A stretch of 64,000 nt of DNA from Butyrivibrio sp. AE3004 (lineage in GTDB: Bacteria; Bacillota; Clostridia; Lachnospirales; Lachnospiraceae), in NCBI RefSeq assembly GCF_000703165.1, contig NZ_JNLQ01000002.1, forward strand, positions 3,348,001 through 3,412,000, written 5' to 3'. Both the position numbers and the translations under genes were made by a program. Positions 9,545-19,187 of the stretch are shown piece after piece (the stretch's first letter is position 1; the number at the start of each line of letters is the position of its first letter). The notes under the pieces were generated by a model. The model was not told the DNA's origin, searched no databases, and saw nothing but the letters and a program-made list of their open reading frames with translations.

Positions 9545-9560
9545 ATGTGAATGTTCGCTT

Positions 9561-9600
9561 AAAAAACAGACCAAATCCATGAAGAGGAGGTCTGTTTTTT
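9561..9600 (+). terminator. Intrinsic terminator
   Basis: The stem AAAAAACAGACC/GGTCTGTTTTTT is perfect over 12 bp and ends in six Ts. It closes the transporter operon. Confidence 0.9.
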
Positions 9601-9624
9601 GATGTTTTTAAAAGTCCTCAAACA

Positions 9625-9654
9625 TTGACAAACAGAACATTTAAGCTTTATCAT
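9625..9654 (+). promoter_or_regulatory. Probable promoter of proS
   Basis: TTGACA (9625-9630) and TATCAT (9649-9654) are separated by 18 bp and lie about 108 bp before the proS start. The leader has no recognisable T-box. Confidence 0.65.
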
Positions 9655-9761
9655 GATACAAACTATGGTTTTATAGCATTATGGGGTAATATGCTGTTAT
9701 TACATATGACTTGAGTTTTACCCGATTAAATAAAAGATACTAAGAATTAGGAGAATTTATC

Positions 9762-11198
9762 ATGGCACAGGATGGAAAGAAACTTGTATCAGAGATAACC
9801 TCGATGGATGAGGATTTCACACAATGGTACACGGACGTAGTTACAAAGGCAGGGCTTATCAGCTATTCAAACATTAAGGGCTTCATGGTTATAAAGCCTG
9901 CAGGATACGCCATTTGGGAGCTGATTCAGAAGCATCTGGATGAGCGTTTTAAGAAGACAGGTGTAACGAATGCTTATCTGCCTATGTTGATCCCGGAATC
10001 TCTTCTTCAGAAGGAGAAGGATCACGTTGAAGGTTTCGCTCCGGAAGTGGCATGGGTTACACATGGCGGAACAGAGCCTCTTACTGAGAGATACTGTGTT
10101 CGCCCTACATCAGAGACACTTTTCTGTGATTACTACAAGGGAGAAATCCATTCTTACAAAGACCTTCCTCAGGTACTTAACCAGTGGTGCAGTGTAGTAC
10201 GCTGGGAGAAGGAGACAAGACCTTTCCTTCGTTCAAGAGAGTTCCTTTGGCAGGAGGGACATACAGCTCATGCCACATTTGAGGAAGCTGAGGAGAGGAC
10301 GCAGCAGATGCTGAACGTATATGCTGATTTCCTCGCGGAGGACATGGCAATACCGGTAATCAAGGGACAAAAGACCGAGAAAGAAAAATTTGCCGGTGCG
10401 GAAGCTACCTATACTGTTGAGGCACTTATGCACGACGGACGTGCTCTTCAGTCTGCAACAAGCCATAATTTTGGTGATGGCTTTGCAAAGGCTTTTGAGA
10501 TCCAGTATGCAGGAAAAGATAATAAACTTCATCACGTATTCCAGACATCATGGGGTGCAACAACAAGACTTATCGGAGCGATGATCATGGTTCATGGCGA
10601 CAATTCAGGTCTTGTGCTTCCTCCAAGAATTGCTCCCGTACAGGTTATGATCGTTCCTATTCAGCAGAAGAAGGAAGGTGTTCTTGAGGCTGCAGGTAAG
10701 ATGCTTGAAGCCCTAGGGGATTTCAGAGCAAAGCTTGATGACTCCGATAGAAGTCCGGGATACAAGTTCTCAGATCAGGAGATGAGAGGTATTCCGCTCA
10801 GAATCGAGATTGGACCCAAGGATATCGAGGCTGGCAAGTGCGTACTTGTAAGAAGAGATACATCCGAAAAGATTGAGTGTCCTATTGATGAGGTTGCAGC
10901 TAAGGTTGGTGAGCTCCTTCCTAAAATTCAGAACGATATGTACGAAAGAGCTAAGAATCACCTTGATACTCATACATTTTCAGCTACAAGCAAGGAAGAG
11001 TTTGAGGAGGCATTTAAGGAAACCAAGGGCTTTGTAAAAGCAATGTGGTGTGGTGACAGAGCCTGTGAGGATAAGATAAAGGAAGACTACTCTGTAACAA
11101 GCAGATGTATTCCTTTCGAACAGGAAAAACTTTCAGGAACCTGTGTATGCTGCGGAAAGCCTGCTACAAAGATGGTTTACTGGGGAAGAGCATATTAA
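9762..11198 (+). CDS. proS: Prolyl-tRNA synthetase, archaeal/eukaryotic-like type
   Basis: Charges tRNA-Pro with proline. The class II motifs are visible: motif 2 is in [24 protein letters not shown] and motif 3 is near [30 protein letters not shown]. The 478 residues, the absence of the editing INS domain, and a C-terminal zinc-like domain with CGDRACE and TCVCCGKPA identify the short type-3 form, widespread in Clostridia. The start follows AGGAG at a good distance. It is transcribed as a single unit or with cca. Confidence 0.97.
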   Translation: MAQDGKKLVSEITSMDEDFTQWYTDVVTKAGLISYSNIKGFMVIKPAGYAIWELIQKHLDERFKKTGVTNAYLPMLIPESLLQKEKDHVEGFAPEVAWVTHGGTEPLTERYCVRPTSETLFCDYYKGEIHSYKDLPQVLNQWCSVVRWEKETRPFLRSREFLWQEGHTAHATFEEAEERTQQMLNVYADFLAEDMAIPVIKGQKTEKEKFAGAEATYTVEALMHDGRALQSATSHNFGDGFAKAFEIQYAGKDNKLHHVFQTSWGATTRLIGAMIMVHGDNSGLVLPPRIAPVQVMIVPIQQKKEGVLEAAGKMLEALGDFRAKLDDSDRSPGYKFSDQEMRGIPLRIEIGPKDIEAGKCVLVRRDTSEKIECPIDEVAAKVGELLPKIQNDMYERAKNHLDTHTFSATSKEEFEEAFKETKGFVKAMWCGDRACEDKIKEDYSVTSRCIPFEQEKLSGTCVCCGKPATKMVYWGRAY

Positions 11199-11210
11199 AA
11201 AGCTTTTGAT

Positions 11211-11233
11211 GTTTTTCTAATAAAAAGAAAAAC
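11211..11233 (+). terminator. Weak AT-rich hairpin after proS
   Basis: The perfect 8-bp stem GTTTTTCT/AGAAAAAC is followed within 8 nt by a T-rich stretch. The AT-rich stem makes termination partial at best, and cca lies only 32 nt downstream. Confidence 0.4.
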
Positions 11234-11264
11234 CATATATTTTTATTAACGAAAGAAAGACAAT

Positions 11265-12620
11265 TTGGATAAGCAAGCAATAAAAATAAATATTCCTGTT
11301 CCCGCAGCCGAAATACTGAATAAGCTTCATGAACATGGTTATGAGGCTTATGTGGTTGGGGGCTGCGTAAGGGACAGCATACTGGGTAGAGAACCGGGCG
11401 ACTGGGATATAACTACCAGCGCAAGACCCGAACAGGTAAAAAAGATATTTGGAAGAACAATCGATACAGGAATCGCTCACGGAACCGTAACAGTTATGAT
11501 AGGCAAAGAGGGCTTTGAGGTTACAACTTACCGAATAGACGGTGAGTATGAGGATGGAAGGCATCCCAAGGACGTAACCTTTACTTCAAATCTTATCGAG
11601 GATTTGAAAAGAAGAGACTTTACCATAAACGCAATGGCTTATAGTGAAGAAGATGGCCTTATTGATAAGTTCGAAGGAATTTTAGATATTGATAAAAAGA
11701 TAATCCGATGCGTGGGAGATCCTACAGAAAGATTCACAGAGGATGCACTGCGTATGATGAGAGCGGTGCGGTTTGCGGCTCAGCTTGGATATACAATTGA
11801 GGATAAAACAAAAAAAGCCATTACAGAACTTGCGCCTACCTTAAGCAAAATCAGCACAGAGAGAATTCAGGTGGAACTGATAAAGCTTCTTGTTTCTTCC
11901 AATCCGGGAGAAATGAGAGAACTGTATCAGACAGGAATCACAGCGGTATTTATGCCTGAGTTTGACAAATGCTTTGAAACACAGCAGAATAACCCGCATC
12001 ATGCATATAATGTCGGAGAACATATTGTAAGATCTGTTGAAGCAGTGAAAAATGATAAGCTGCTCAGACTTACCATGCTTTTGCATGACATAGAGAAACC
12101 ATCCTGCAAAACTACCGATGAAATGGGAGAAGATCATTTTATTGGACATGCAGAGAAGGGTGCGGATACGGCATATGCTATTTTGAGACGCCTGAAATTT
12201 GACAGGGATACAATGGATAAGGTCAGGATACTTGTGAGGTATCATGACTGGAGATTTTCAGCAGAGAAGAAGAATGTAAGAAAGGCTGTAAACAAAATCG
12301 GAGAGGAACTCTTTCCGTATTTTCTCGAGATAAAACGGGCAGATACCGTTGCACAAAGTGATTATTTAAAGGATGAGAAATTTGCATGGATTGATAAACT
12401 GAGCCGTTTGTACGATGAGATCAAAAGAGACAATGAATGCACATCCTTAAAAATGCTTGCTGTAAACGGTAAAGATCTCATTGATAAAGGTATTAAGCCC
12501 GGAAAAGAGCTTGGAGATATTCTTGGTGCAATGCTCATGGATGTTATTGAAAATCCTTCTCACAATTCAAAAGAATATTTACTTGATGATTCCGTATTTT
12601 CGGGATTTACGGGTAGATAG
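11265..12620 (+). CDS. cca: CCA tRNA nucleotidyltransferase with HD domain
   Basis: Adds the 3' CCA to tRNAs, which both tRNA genes in this window require because neither encodes it. The nucleotidyltransferase core has VVGGCVRDSILGREPGDWDITTSA (GG and DxD), then RRDFTINAMAY. The C-terminal half carries a metal-binding HD region (LLHDIEKP, HAEKG, VRYHDWRF). The 451 residues match the Firmicute form. The start is TTG 11265 with a weak purine-rich site upstream, so the start is less certain than the gene. Confidence 0.94.
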   Translation: MDKQAIKINIPVPAAEILNKLHEHGYEAYVVGGCVRDSILGREPGDWDITTSARPEQVKKIFGRTIDTGIAHGTVTVMIGKEGFEVTTYRIDGEYEDGRHPKDVTFTSNLIEDLKRRDFTINAMAYSEEDGLIDKFEGILDIDKKIIRCVGDPTERFTEDALRMMRAVRFAAQLGYTIEDKTKKAITELAPTLSKISTERIQVELIKLLVSSNPGEMRELYQTGITAVFMPEFDKCFETQQNNPHHAYNVGEHIVRSVEAVKNDKLLRLTMLLHDIEKPSCKTTDEMGEDHFIGHAEKGADTAYAILRRLKFDRDTMDKVRILVRYHDWRFSAEKKNVRKAVNKIGEELFPYFLEIKRADTVAQSDYLKDEKFAWIDKLSRLYDEIKRDNECTSLKMLAVNGKDLIDKGIKPGKELGDILGAMLMDVIENPSHNSKEYLLDDSVFSGFTGR

Positions 12621-12667
12621 TAAATAAAAGTTTGGGGCTGTTTCCGAAATCCGGAAAAGGGGGAGCT

Positions 12668-14398
12668 ATGAAAAAGACCTTTCAGAATTTTTTCATATTG
12701 CTGTTTGCACTGGCTTTTGCATTATTTCGACCAATCAGTGCTTTTGCGTCTGACGTAGTAATAAATGAAGATGAAAAAGTCAGAGTTTCTCTTTTGGCGA
12801 AGTATGATTCTGCAGATACAGCCGTGGTCAAACAGGTCAATACCTATTCCCAGACCATACAGTTCAGAAATCATGATGTGGGCAAAAATTATACATTAAG
12901 CTATGATAATACATCCATGATATACGATATCCACGGAGAGCCAATGTCTGCATCAATGCTCGAAGTAGGACAGGTGGTGAACATAACTTTTCTTAAAGGC
13001 GTGAAGCATCTAAACTCTCTTTGTGTATCCCGTGATGCATGGGTAGAAGGCGGAGTGACAGACTTTAGCCTTGTCAGCGATGATGAGACAGCAAAGATTA
13101 ATGGTACGGTTTTCCATATAACGCCCAAAACACTGATAATATCTGATGGGCAGGCTGTGAATCCTGAAGATATTCTTGCTACTGATACGCTGAGGGTTAG
13201 TGGTATAGATAAGGAACTGTACAGCATAGTGGTAACAAAAGGCCATGGTTATGTAAGCCTTTCATCGGAAACAGTTAATGACAGAAGCCTTGTAGGAGCA
13301 TGGATTGAGCTCGATAAGGAAGTAATAAGAAAAATAACTCCTCATATGCTGATAAGTGCGCCTGAAGGAAGCTATAATGTCAGCATTATGGGAAACGGCG
13401 CAAAGTTTTCGTCTGAAATTATTGTAAACAGAAACGAAGAAACCGTAATTGATACAAGTGTTGCTGAGGTCGAAAAAATAAAAGAAGGAAATGTGACTTT
13501 TGTTGTTACTCCTTCCGAATCAAGAGTTTTTGTTGACGGAAATGAAGTACTGACTGAAGTACCTCACAGTTACACCTATGGTAAGCATAAGTTACATGTT
13601 ATGGCCGAAGGGTACGAACCACAGGATCATATCCTGAAGGTTGCGGAGCCTGACGCAACGCTTTTTATAGATCTTGAGGCAAAAGAGGGTACAAAGGAAA
13701 AGGATGCAGCAGAAGAGGCTTCAAGTGTCGAAGAGGAAAATTCCGCAGAAGAAGAATCTTCAGCCGCACCAAGCGAAGCAACACATGCGACTTCAACGGG
13801 CGAGTGGTATGATGACCTTGTAAATGAAAATGCCGCCAATTCAGGAAAATCAAAATCCGAAAAGAAGAATTCCGCAGCCAAGGCATCATCAAGTTCATCT
13901 TCAGGCAGCACAGCAGGTGTTGATTCTGAGGCAGCAGCAACAACAGCATCTTCTGAAGCCTCCTCTTCAAAGGATACAGGTACCGGAGGAGGAAATAATT
14001 CAGATGCAGCTTCAACCAGCAACACATCTGATACTTCGGATTCGTCAAATTCAGAAAGCACAGTGGATGAAAATGTAATCAGCGGATATAAGGTGACTTT
14101 TGATGAACCGATAGGAGCAGAGGTATATATGGATGGTAATTATGTTGGAATAATGCCGGTAAGCTTTGCAAAAACCGCAGGACAACATATGGTAACTCTT
14201 CAGAAAGAAGGGTATGAGACAAAGAGCTATACCATTCATATAGACAAAGAAAAATCCAATGTTACTTACACGTTCCCTAATCTTGTGCCAGTTAAGAAAG
14301 CTGATGAGGGTAATGAAGAAAATAATAACAGCGGAAATAACAATACAGGTAGTGAAAGTGATATAAAACACGAGGAAGTAAGCGGAGGTCAGCCATGA
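12668..14398 (+). CDS. Secreted PEGA-domain protein with serine-rich linker
   Basis: A signal peptide ends near AFASDVV. Residues about 30-270 form an unassigned beta-rich region. A first PEGA domain spans about 278-345 (RVFVDGNEVL, HKLHVMAEGYEP). A low-complexity Ser/Ala/Glu linker follows (about 350-470). A second PEGA domain spans about 475-545 (EVYMDGNYVGIMPVSF, HMVTLQKEGYETKSY), with an Asn-rich tail. PEGA domains are surface beta-sandwiches of poorly known role. ATG 12668 with GGGAGC upstream is the start. The stop overlaps the rqcP start (ATGA). Confidence 0.8.
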   Translation: MKKTFQNFFILLFALAFALFRPISAFASDVVINEDEKVRVSLLAKYDSADTAVVKQVNTYSQTIQFRNHDVGKNYTLSYDNTSMIYDIHGEPMSASMLEVGQVVNITFLKGVKHLNSLCVSRDAWVEGGVTDFSLVSDDETAKINGTVFHITPKTLIISDGQAVNPEDILATDTLRVSGIDKELYSIVVTKGHGYVSLSSETVNDRSLVGAWIELDKEVIRKITPHMLISAPEGSYNVSIMGNGAKFSSEIIVNRNEETVIDTSVAEVEKIKEGNVTFVVTPSESRVFVDGNEVLTEVPHSYTYGKHKLHVMAEGYEPQDHILKVAEPDATLFIDLEAKEGTKEKDAAEEASSVEEENSAEEESSAAPSEATHATSTGEWYDDLVNENAANSGKSKSEKKNSAAKASSSSSSGSTAGVDSEAAATTASSEASSSKDTGTGGGNNSDAASTSNTSDTSDSSNSESTVDENVISGYKVTFDEPIGAEVYMDGNYVGIMPVSFAKTAGQHMVTLQKEGYETKSYTIHIDKEKSNVTYTFPNLVPVKKADEGNEENNNSGNNNTGSESDIKHEEVSGGQP

Positions 14399-14634
14399 GA
14401 CTGGATAAATATTTAAAGGTGACAAGACTTATCAAAAGGCGAACGGTTGCGAACGAAGCCTGTGATGCGGGAAGAGTTATGATAAATGACAGAGTGGCAA
14501 AGGCAAGTACTGATGTTAAAGCAGGAGACATTATAGCTATAAGCTTTGGAAACAAGGATGTTAAGGTAGAGGTACTTGATGTAAAGGAAACCATACACAA
14601 AGAGGATGTGTCATCGCTTTACCGATATATTTGA
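14395..14634 (+). CDS. rqcP: S4-domain RNA-binding protein RqcP (YabO-type)
   Basis: This is a 79-residue S4 protein: MRLDKYLKVTRLIKRRTVANEACDAGRVMIND is the S4 fold, followed by a short beta C-terminus. In Firmicutes the YabO/RqcP family assists ribosome-associated quality control, stabilising peptidyl-tRNA on 50S subunits during alanine tailing. The usual neighbour is divIC, as here. The start overlaps the PEGA gene stop by 4 nt (ATGA), so translation is probably coupled. Confidence 0.88.
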   Translation: MRLDKYLKVTRLIKRRTVANEACDAGRVMINDRVAKASTDVKAGDIIAISFGNKDVKVEVLDVKETIHKEDVSSLYRYI

Positions 14635-14644
14635 TATGCTTTGA

Positions 14645-14673
14645 TTGACAGTGATTTTTTTGCGTACTAAAAT
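14645..14673 (+). promoter_or_regulatory. Promoter upstream of divIC
   Basis: A consensus TTGACA (14645-14650) and TAAAAT (14668-14673) are separated by 17 bp, about 64 bp upstream of the divIC start. Confidence 0.75.
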
Positions 14674-14736
14674 AAAGTTGAGGGGTTATATCTCCGAAAT
14701 AACGTAAATAGCAATTGTTTCGGATGGGGAGTTTTG

Positions 14737-15054
14737 ATGGCAGCAAAAGCAAGATATAAAAGAGTTAATGAACAGAACAAATACGGTATGATTATGGCTA
14801 CTGTGGCTGTTGCGCTTCTTCTTGTTGTGGTTTTGATAAGAAGCATGAGCCTTGTTCAGAAAAGAGACATGTATCATGCAAAGATTGATACATTACAGAC
14901 TCAGATTGAACAGGAAGAAAAGCGCAAGGAACAAATAGCTGAATTTGAGACATATACAACAACCAGAAAATATATTGAACAGGTTGCGAAGGAAAAACTG
15001 GGGCTTGTATATCCCGGAGAAATTATTTTCAAGGATAAGAGCGCAGGAAAGTAA
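14737..15054 (+). CDS. divIC: Septum formation initiator, DivIC/FtsB family
   Basis: This is a small bitopic division protein: a basic cytoplasmic start, one membrane segment (about residues 18-37, MIMATVAVALLLVVVLI), a coiled coil (about 45-75, rich in Glu/Lys/Gln), and the family end block YIEQVAKEKLGLVYPGEIIF. I take ATG 14737 rather than TTG 14734, because GGGGA lies 6 nt upstream of the ATG. Its position between rqcP and tilS is the conserved Firmicute order. Confidence 0.9.
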   Translation: MAAKARYKRVNEQNKYGMIMATVAVALLLVVVLIRSMSLVQKRDMYHAKIDTLQTQIEQEEKRKEQIAEFETYTTTRKYIEQVAKEKLGLVYPGEIIFKDKSAGK

Positions 15055-15061
15055 AGGTAAT

Positions 15062-15090
15062 AAAGGCTCCGGAATTGATCCGGAGCCTTT
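15062..15090 (+). terminator. Perfect 12-bp hairpin between divIC and tilS
   Basis: AAAGGCTCCGGA pairs perfectly with TCCGGAGCCTTT around a 5-nt loop. Only three Ts end the stem, so termination may be partial. The hairpin ends 12 nt before the tilS ATG, where no good ribosome site is seen. Confidence 0.6.
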
Positions 15091-15102
15091 CTGAATTAAA
15101 AG

Positions 15103-16530
15103 ATGAATAATTTGACAGCAGACGTAAAAAAATTTATAGAGGATGAAGGCCTTATAGCAGACGGAGAGATAGTCCTGGCAGGTGTGTCGGGAGGTGCTGA
15201 TTCTGTCTGCCTTTTTCATGTTCTGAGGACACTGAGGGAAGAACTGTTTTTTAATTTTGCAGTGGTACATATCAATCATATGATACGTGAAGCTGCAGAA
15301 GGTGAAGCCAGATTTGTTGAAGAACTGTGCAAAAAATACAATGTAACTTTTTTCAGAAGAGATATAGATATCCCGGGAATTACTCAGGATAATGATATTT
15401 CCGAGGAAGAAGCCGGAAGAAATGAAAGATATAATGCCTTTTGTGAGATTGCTGAGGAACTTTCGAAAAAATACGGAAGAACGGTTAAGATTGCAACCGC
15501 ACATAACAGAAACGATCAAACTGAAACAGTCCTTCATAATCTTTTCAGAGGAAGCAGGATCAAAGGCCTGTCCGGTATTAGGGTAAAGGGCACAAGAGGC
15601 GGCTTTGAGATCATAAGACCCCTTATAGATGTGGACAGGGAGAGTATAGAAGAGTATCTTGCAGAGCAAGGCTTTGAGCACTGTAATGATGACAGCAATT
15701 TTACCGATGACTATACGAGAAACAGGATAAGACATAATATAATTCCCGTGGCAAAAAAGCAGGTAAATCCAAAGGCAGATAAGCATGTGGCACAGACAGC
15801 TAATTACCTTGGGAGAATAGATGATTTTCTGGAATTAATGGCAGATCAGACACAAGGGTGGCTTATCAGCAAAAAGAAAGGAGAGGTTATTCTTGACTGT
15901 AATGTACTTTCCTCAAGACATGAAATAATAAGAGAACGTCTTATTATACGGGGATTACAACTTCTCTATCCGCATGTTAAGGATATACAGGATATCCACA
16001 TTAATACGATCAGTAAAATGGTTCTAAGTAAGGAAGGATCTAAGGAACAGGATCTTCCATACGGAATAAAAGTAATTCGGGCTTATGACAAATTAAAGCT
16101 TACGTTCAAAAAGCTCGATAATCCCTTTAGTGAGGCGATAATACCTGATTTGGAGGCTCTTGACCAGGGAGAACACGTTACAGTGAAAATTCCGGGGGTA
16201 GGGATTGTAAAAATGAGAGTATTTCTCTATGAAAGTAGGCTCGAAATCCCGACAGGAGAATATACTAAATGGTTTAATTATGATAAAATAAATAATAGTT
16301 TGCAATTCCGAACGAGATGTACAGGGGATATGATCTCAGTCGGAAATGGAAACAAGAAACTGAAAAAATTCATGATAGATGAAAAAATTCCGCTTGATGT
16401 AAGAGATTCCCTATATATACTTGCGGACGGGGACAATGTTTTATGGGTTCCCGGATACAGGATAGGCGATTACTACAAGCTGGATGATTATTCACTCAGG
16501 GTTTTGGAAGTAACAGTAACAAAAAGATAA
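15103..16530 (+). CDS. tilS: tRNA(Ile)-lysidine synthase TilS
   Basis: Converts C34 of the CAU anticodon of tRNA-Ile2 to lysidine. The PP-loop is VLAGVSGGADSVCLFHVL. The HNRNDQTETVLHNLFRGSRIKGLSGI block is the family signature, and RNRIRHNIIP follows. The 475 residues include the C-terminal domain (about 380-475). The ATG at 15103 lacks a clear ribosome site; the hairpin just upstream may affect its translation. hpt and ftsH follow in the standard order. Confidence 0.95.
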   Translation: MNNLTADVKKFIEDEGLIADGEIVLAGVSGGADSVCLFHVLRTLREELFFNFAVVHINHMIREAAEGEARFVEELCKKYNVTFFRRDIDIPGITQDNDISEEEAGRNERYNAFCEIAEELSKKYGRTVKIATAHNRNDQTETVLHNLFRGSRIKGLSGIRVKGTRGGFEIIRPLIDVDRESIEEYLAEQGFEHCNDDSNFTDDYTRNRIRHNIIPVAKKQVNPKADKHVAQTANYLGRIDDFLELMADQTQGWLISKKKGEVILDCNVLSSRHEIIRERLIIRGLQLLYPHVKDIQDIHINTISKMVLSKEGSKEQDLPYGIKVIRAYDKLKLTFKKLDNPFSEAIIPDLEALDQGEHVTVKIPGVGIVKMRVFLYESRLEIPTGEYTKWFNYDKINNSLQFRTRCTGDMISVGNGNKKLKKFMIDEKIPLDVRDSLYILADGDNVLWVPGYRIGDYYKLDDYSLRVLEVTVTKR

Positions 16531-16571
16531 AGAAATACGGAGTGATTTTCACTCTCGGAAGTGAGGTAATT

Positions 16572-17096
16572 ATGGCAGAATCAGTTAGAGTATTACTTTC
16601 TGAGGAGGAGGTTGACAAAAGAATACAGGAAATCGGCGAGCAGATAAGCAAGGACTATGCCGGAAAAACAGTTCATCTTGTATGTGTGCTTAAGGGCGGC
16701 ACTTTCTTTATGTGTGAACTTGCAAAGAGAATTACTGTTCCTGTAACAATGGACTTTATGTCTGCTTCAAGCTATGGATCTTCAACGAAGTCCAGTGGTG
16801 TTGTTAAGATTGTAAAGGATCTTGATGAGCCTATTAATGATAAGGATGTCCTTATTGTAGAGGATATTGTGGATTCCGGAAGAACACTCAGTTATCTTAT
16901 GAAGATGCTTGAGGACAGAGGACCGGCAAGCATAAGGCTTTGTACACTTCTTGATAAGCCTGAGAGACGTGTAATGGATGTTAATGTGGACTACACAGGA
17001 TTTGAGATACCTGATGAATTTGTTGTGGGATATGGACTTGACTATGATCAGAGGTATCGAAATCTGCCTTATATTGGGGTAGTAGAGTTCGATTGA
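16572..17096 (+). CDS. hpt: Hypoxanthine phosphoribosyltransferase
   Basis: Salvages hypoxanthine/guanine with PRPP. The PRPP motif is VLIVEDIVDSGRTL, with the KGG turn in VLKGGTFFMCEL and the flexible loop MSASSYGSSTKSSG. Length is 174 residues, normal. The start is ATG 16572 with GAGGT 4 nt upstream; the frame extends upstream to 16542 without a ribosome site. Confidence 0.96.
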   Translation: MAESVRVLLSEEEVDKRIQEIGEQISKDYAGKTVHLVCVLKGGTFFMCELAKRITVPVTMDFMSASSYGSSTKSSGVVKIVKDLDEPINDKDVLIVEDIVDSGRTLSYLMKMLEDRGPASIRLCTLLDKPERRVMDVNVDYTGFEIPDEFVVGYGLDYDQRYRNLPYIGVVEFD

Positions 17097-17108
17097 AGGG
17101 GATAAACA

Positions 17109-18983
17109 GTGAATAAAAACAGGGGATTTAATTTTTACTTTGGACTTATAATAGTCCTGCTGCTGGCGCTTGCCTTTCTGGAGTACGGAAAAGGCAGGAT
17201 TCAGTCATCAAATACAGACTATACCAGAGGGCAGCTTGTTCAGGACCTTCAAAACGGAAAGGTATATGATGCGGTTATAGTTCCGAATGAAGAAACACCT
17301 ACCGGAGTTGTTCAGATCACTCTGTCAGATAAAACGGAAAAAATACTATATGCTACGGATGTCTCGGAAATAGAGAATATACTCGTACAGAACGGCGTAG
17401 ATCCGATTGTAAGAGATGTACCCGGGGAAAATCTTCTTATAAGCAGCATAATACCTATTCTTGTAGGATTGTTTGTTATTACGTTCCTGTTTGTGATGAT
17501 GAATAATGCCCAGGGACAGTCTTCCGGCAACAGTCGGATGATGAACTTTGGTAAGAGCAGAGCGCGCCTTTCAACAGGAGAGGAAAATAAGATCAAGCTT
17601 ACGGATGTAGCAGGTCTTGTTGAGGAAAAAGAGCAGCTTACGGAAATTATTGAGTTCCTTAAGGATGCCGGTAAATTTACCAGGGTCGGAGCGAGAATAC
17701 CTAAAGGTGTTCTTTTGGAAGGTGCACCTGGAACAGGTAAGACACTTCTTGCAAGAGCAGTGGCAGGAGAGGCAGGAGTACCTTTCTTTAGTATTTCGGG
17801 TTCTGATTTTGTTGAAATGTTTGTAGGTGTCGGTGCATCACGTGTAAGAGACCTCTTTGCTGATGCAAAAAAGAATTCTCCCTGCATAATTTTTATTGAT
17901 GAGATAGACGCAGTTGCGAGACGTCGAGGAACCGGTATGGGAGGCGGACACGATGAACGTGAGCAGACTCTTAACCAGCTCCTTGTTGAAATGGATGGTT
18001 TTGGCGTTAATGAGGGTATTATTGTCATGGCGGCTACAAACCGTGTTGATATCCTTGATCCTGCAATCCTTCGTCCCGGACGTTTTGACAGAAAGATAAC
18101 AGTTGCCAGACCTGACGTTAGAGGAAGACATGAGATTCTAAAGGTACATGCCAGAAATAAGCCGCTTGGAGAAGATGTTGATCTTGAAAGTATTGCGCAG
18201 ACAACAGCGGGCTTTACAGGAGCGGACCTCGAGAATCTACTTAATGAATCTGCAATTAACGCTGCAATGGATAACAGATCTTTTATTAAGCAGACGGATA
18301 TTCAGAAAGCGTTTGTTCAGGTCGGAATAGGTACTGAGAAGCACAGTCATATTATTTCCGATAAGGAAAAGAAGATTACTGCATATCACGAAGCAGGACA
18401 TGCTATTTTATATCATGTGCTTCCTGATGTGGGACCTGTATATACTGTATCTGTTATTCCGACAGGAATGGGAGCAGCCGGATATACCATGCCACTTCCC
18501 GAAAAAGATGAAATGTTCCTCACAAAAGGAAAGATGCTTCAGGAGATAATGGTAGTTCTCGGAGGACGTATAGCTGAGGAAATAATCTTCGGTGATATAA
18601 CAACAGGTGCTTCCAGTGATATTCAAAAAGCTACAAGCGAAGCAAGAAAGATGGTAACCGTATACGGAATGTCAAAGAGAATCGGTATCATCAACTATAA
18701 TGAACAGGAAGAGGATGTGTTTATCGGTTATGACATTCAGCACAATAAGAGAAATTCTGAGCTGATGGCAGGCGAGATAGATAAACAGGTTAAGGATATC
18801 ATTGATCTTTGCTATGCAAAAGCAAAAGAAATCATCAGATCCTACGAGGATATCCTTCATTCAAGCTCTAAGCTGTTGATTGAAAAAGAAAAAATTGGAC
18901 GCGAGGAGTTCGAAGCCTTATTCGCTTCTCATCCGGCTGTTTCACTAAGGGAAGATGTAGCAGCACTTGCAGAAAAAATCTAA
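17109..18983 (+). CDS. ftsH: ATP-dependent zinc metalloprotease FtsH
   Basis: A membrane-anchored AAA+ protease. It has two membrane segments (about 7-25 and 115-135), an extracytoplasmic domain between them, Walker A GAPGTGKT, Walker [10 protein letters not shown], the SRH region [20 protein letters not shown], and the zinc site HEAGH. The 624 residues match the family. It starts at GTG 17109 after AGGGG, 12 nt behind hpt. Degrades misassembled membrane proteins and short-lived regulators (family knowledge). Confidence 0.97.
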   Translation: MNKNRGFNFYFGLIIVLLLALAFLEYGKGRIQSSNTDYTRGQLVQDLQNGKVYDAVIVPNEETPTGVVQITLSDKTEKILYATDVSEIENILVQNGVDPIVRDVPGENLLISSIIPILVGLFVITFLFVMMNNAQGQSSGNSRMMNFGKSRARLSTGEENKIKLTDVAGLVEEKEQLTEIIEFLKDAGKFTRVGARIPKGVLLEGAPGTGKTLLARAVAGEAGVPFFSISGSDFVEMFVGVGASRVRDLFADAKKNSPCIIFIDEIDAVARRRGTGMGGGHDEREQTLNQLLVEMDGFGVNEGIIVMAATNRVDILDPAILRPGRFDRKITVARPDVRGRHEILKVHARNKPLGEDVDLESIAQTTAGFTGADLENLLNESAINAAMDNRSFIKQTDIQKAFVQVGIGTEKHSHIISDKEKKITAYHEAGHAILYHVLPDVGPVYTVSVIPTGMGAAGYTMPLPEKDEMFLTKGKMLQEIMVVLGGRIAEEIIFGDITTGASSDIQKATSEARKMVTVYGMSKRIGIINYNEQEEDVFIGYDIQHNKRNSELMAGEIDKQVKDIIDLCYAKAKEIIRSYEDILHSSSKLLIEKEKIGREEFEALFASHPAVSLREDVAALAEKI

Positions 18984-19069
18984 GCTTGTGCAAAATGTAC
19001 AAAAATGTAGTGGGGCTTTTAGTTATTTTGTGAAACGTGAGTATTTACCAAAAAATAAGCTGGTGCTAA

Positions 19070-19168
19070 TATAATCTCGTAACCCCCAATACATTAAAGT
19101 TTTTTGCTATACCCATAAGAAAGAAATACCTTCTCTAAAAAAGACAGCAACCCTAAGCTGTCTTTTTT
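19070..19168 (+). terminator. Promoter-like box and terminator between ftsH and the glycosidase
   Basis: The 18984-19187 gap holds a TATAAT box (19070-19075) without a good -35. A strong terminator spans 19137-19168 (AAAAAAGACAGC/GCTGTCTTTTTT, perfect 12 bp, 8-nt loop). The terminator ends only 7 nt before the AAGGAG site of the glycosidase. It may simply end ftsH transcripts, or, if the TATAAT box is real, attenuate the glycosidase. Confidence 0.75.
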
Positions 19169-19187
19169 GCTATTTAAGGAGTTTTTT

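Noticed and set aside
9601..9761. T-box leader of proS
   Set aside because: No T-box sequence or terminator/antiterminator pair is visible in the leader.
13627..14061. Long antisense frame (144 codons) over the PEGA protein linker
   Set aside because: It arises from the Ser/Ala/Glu low-complexity linker; no ribosome site or family.
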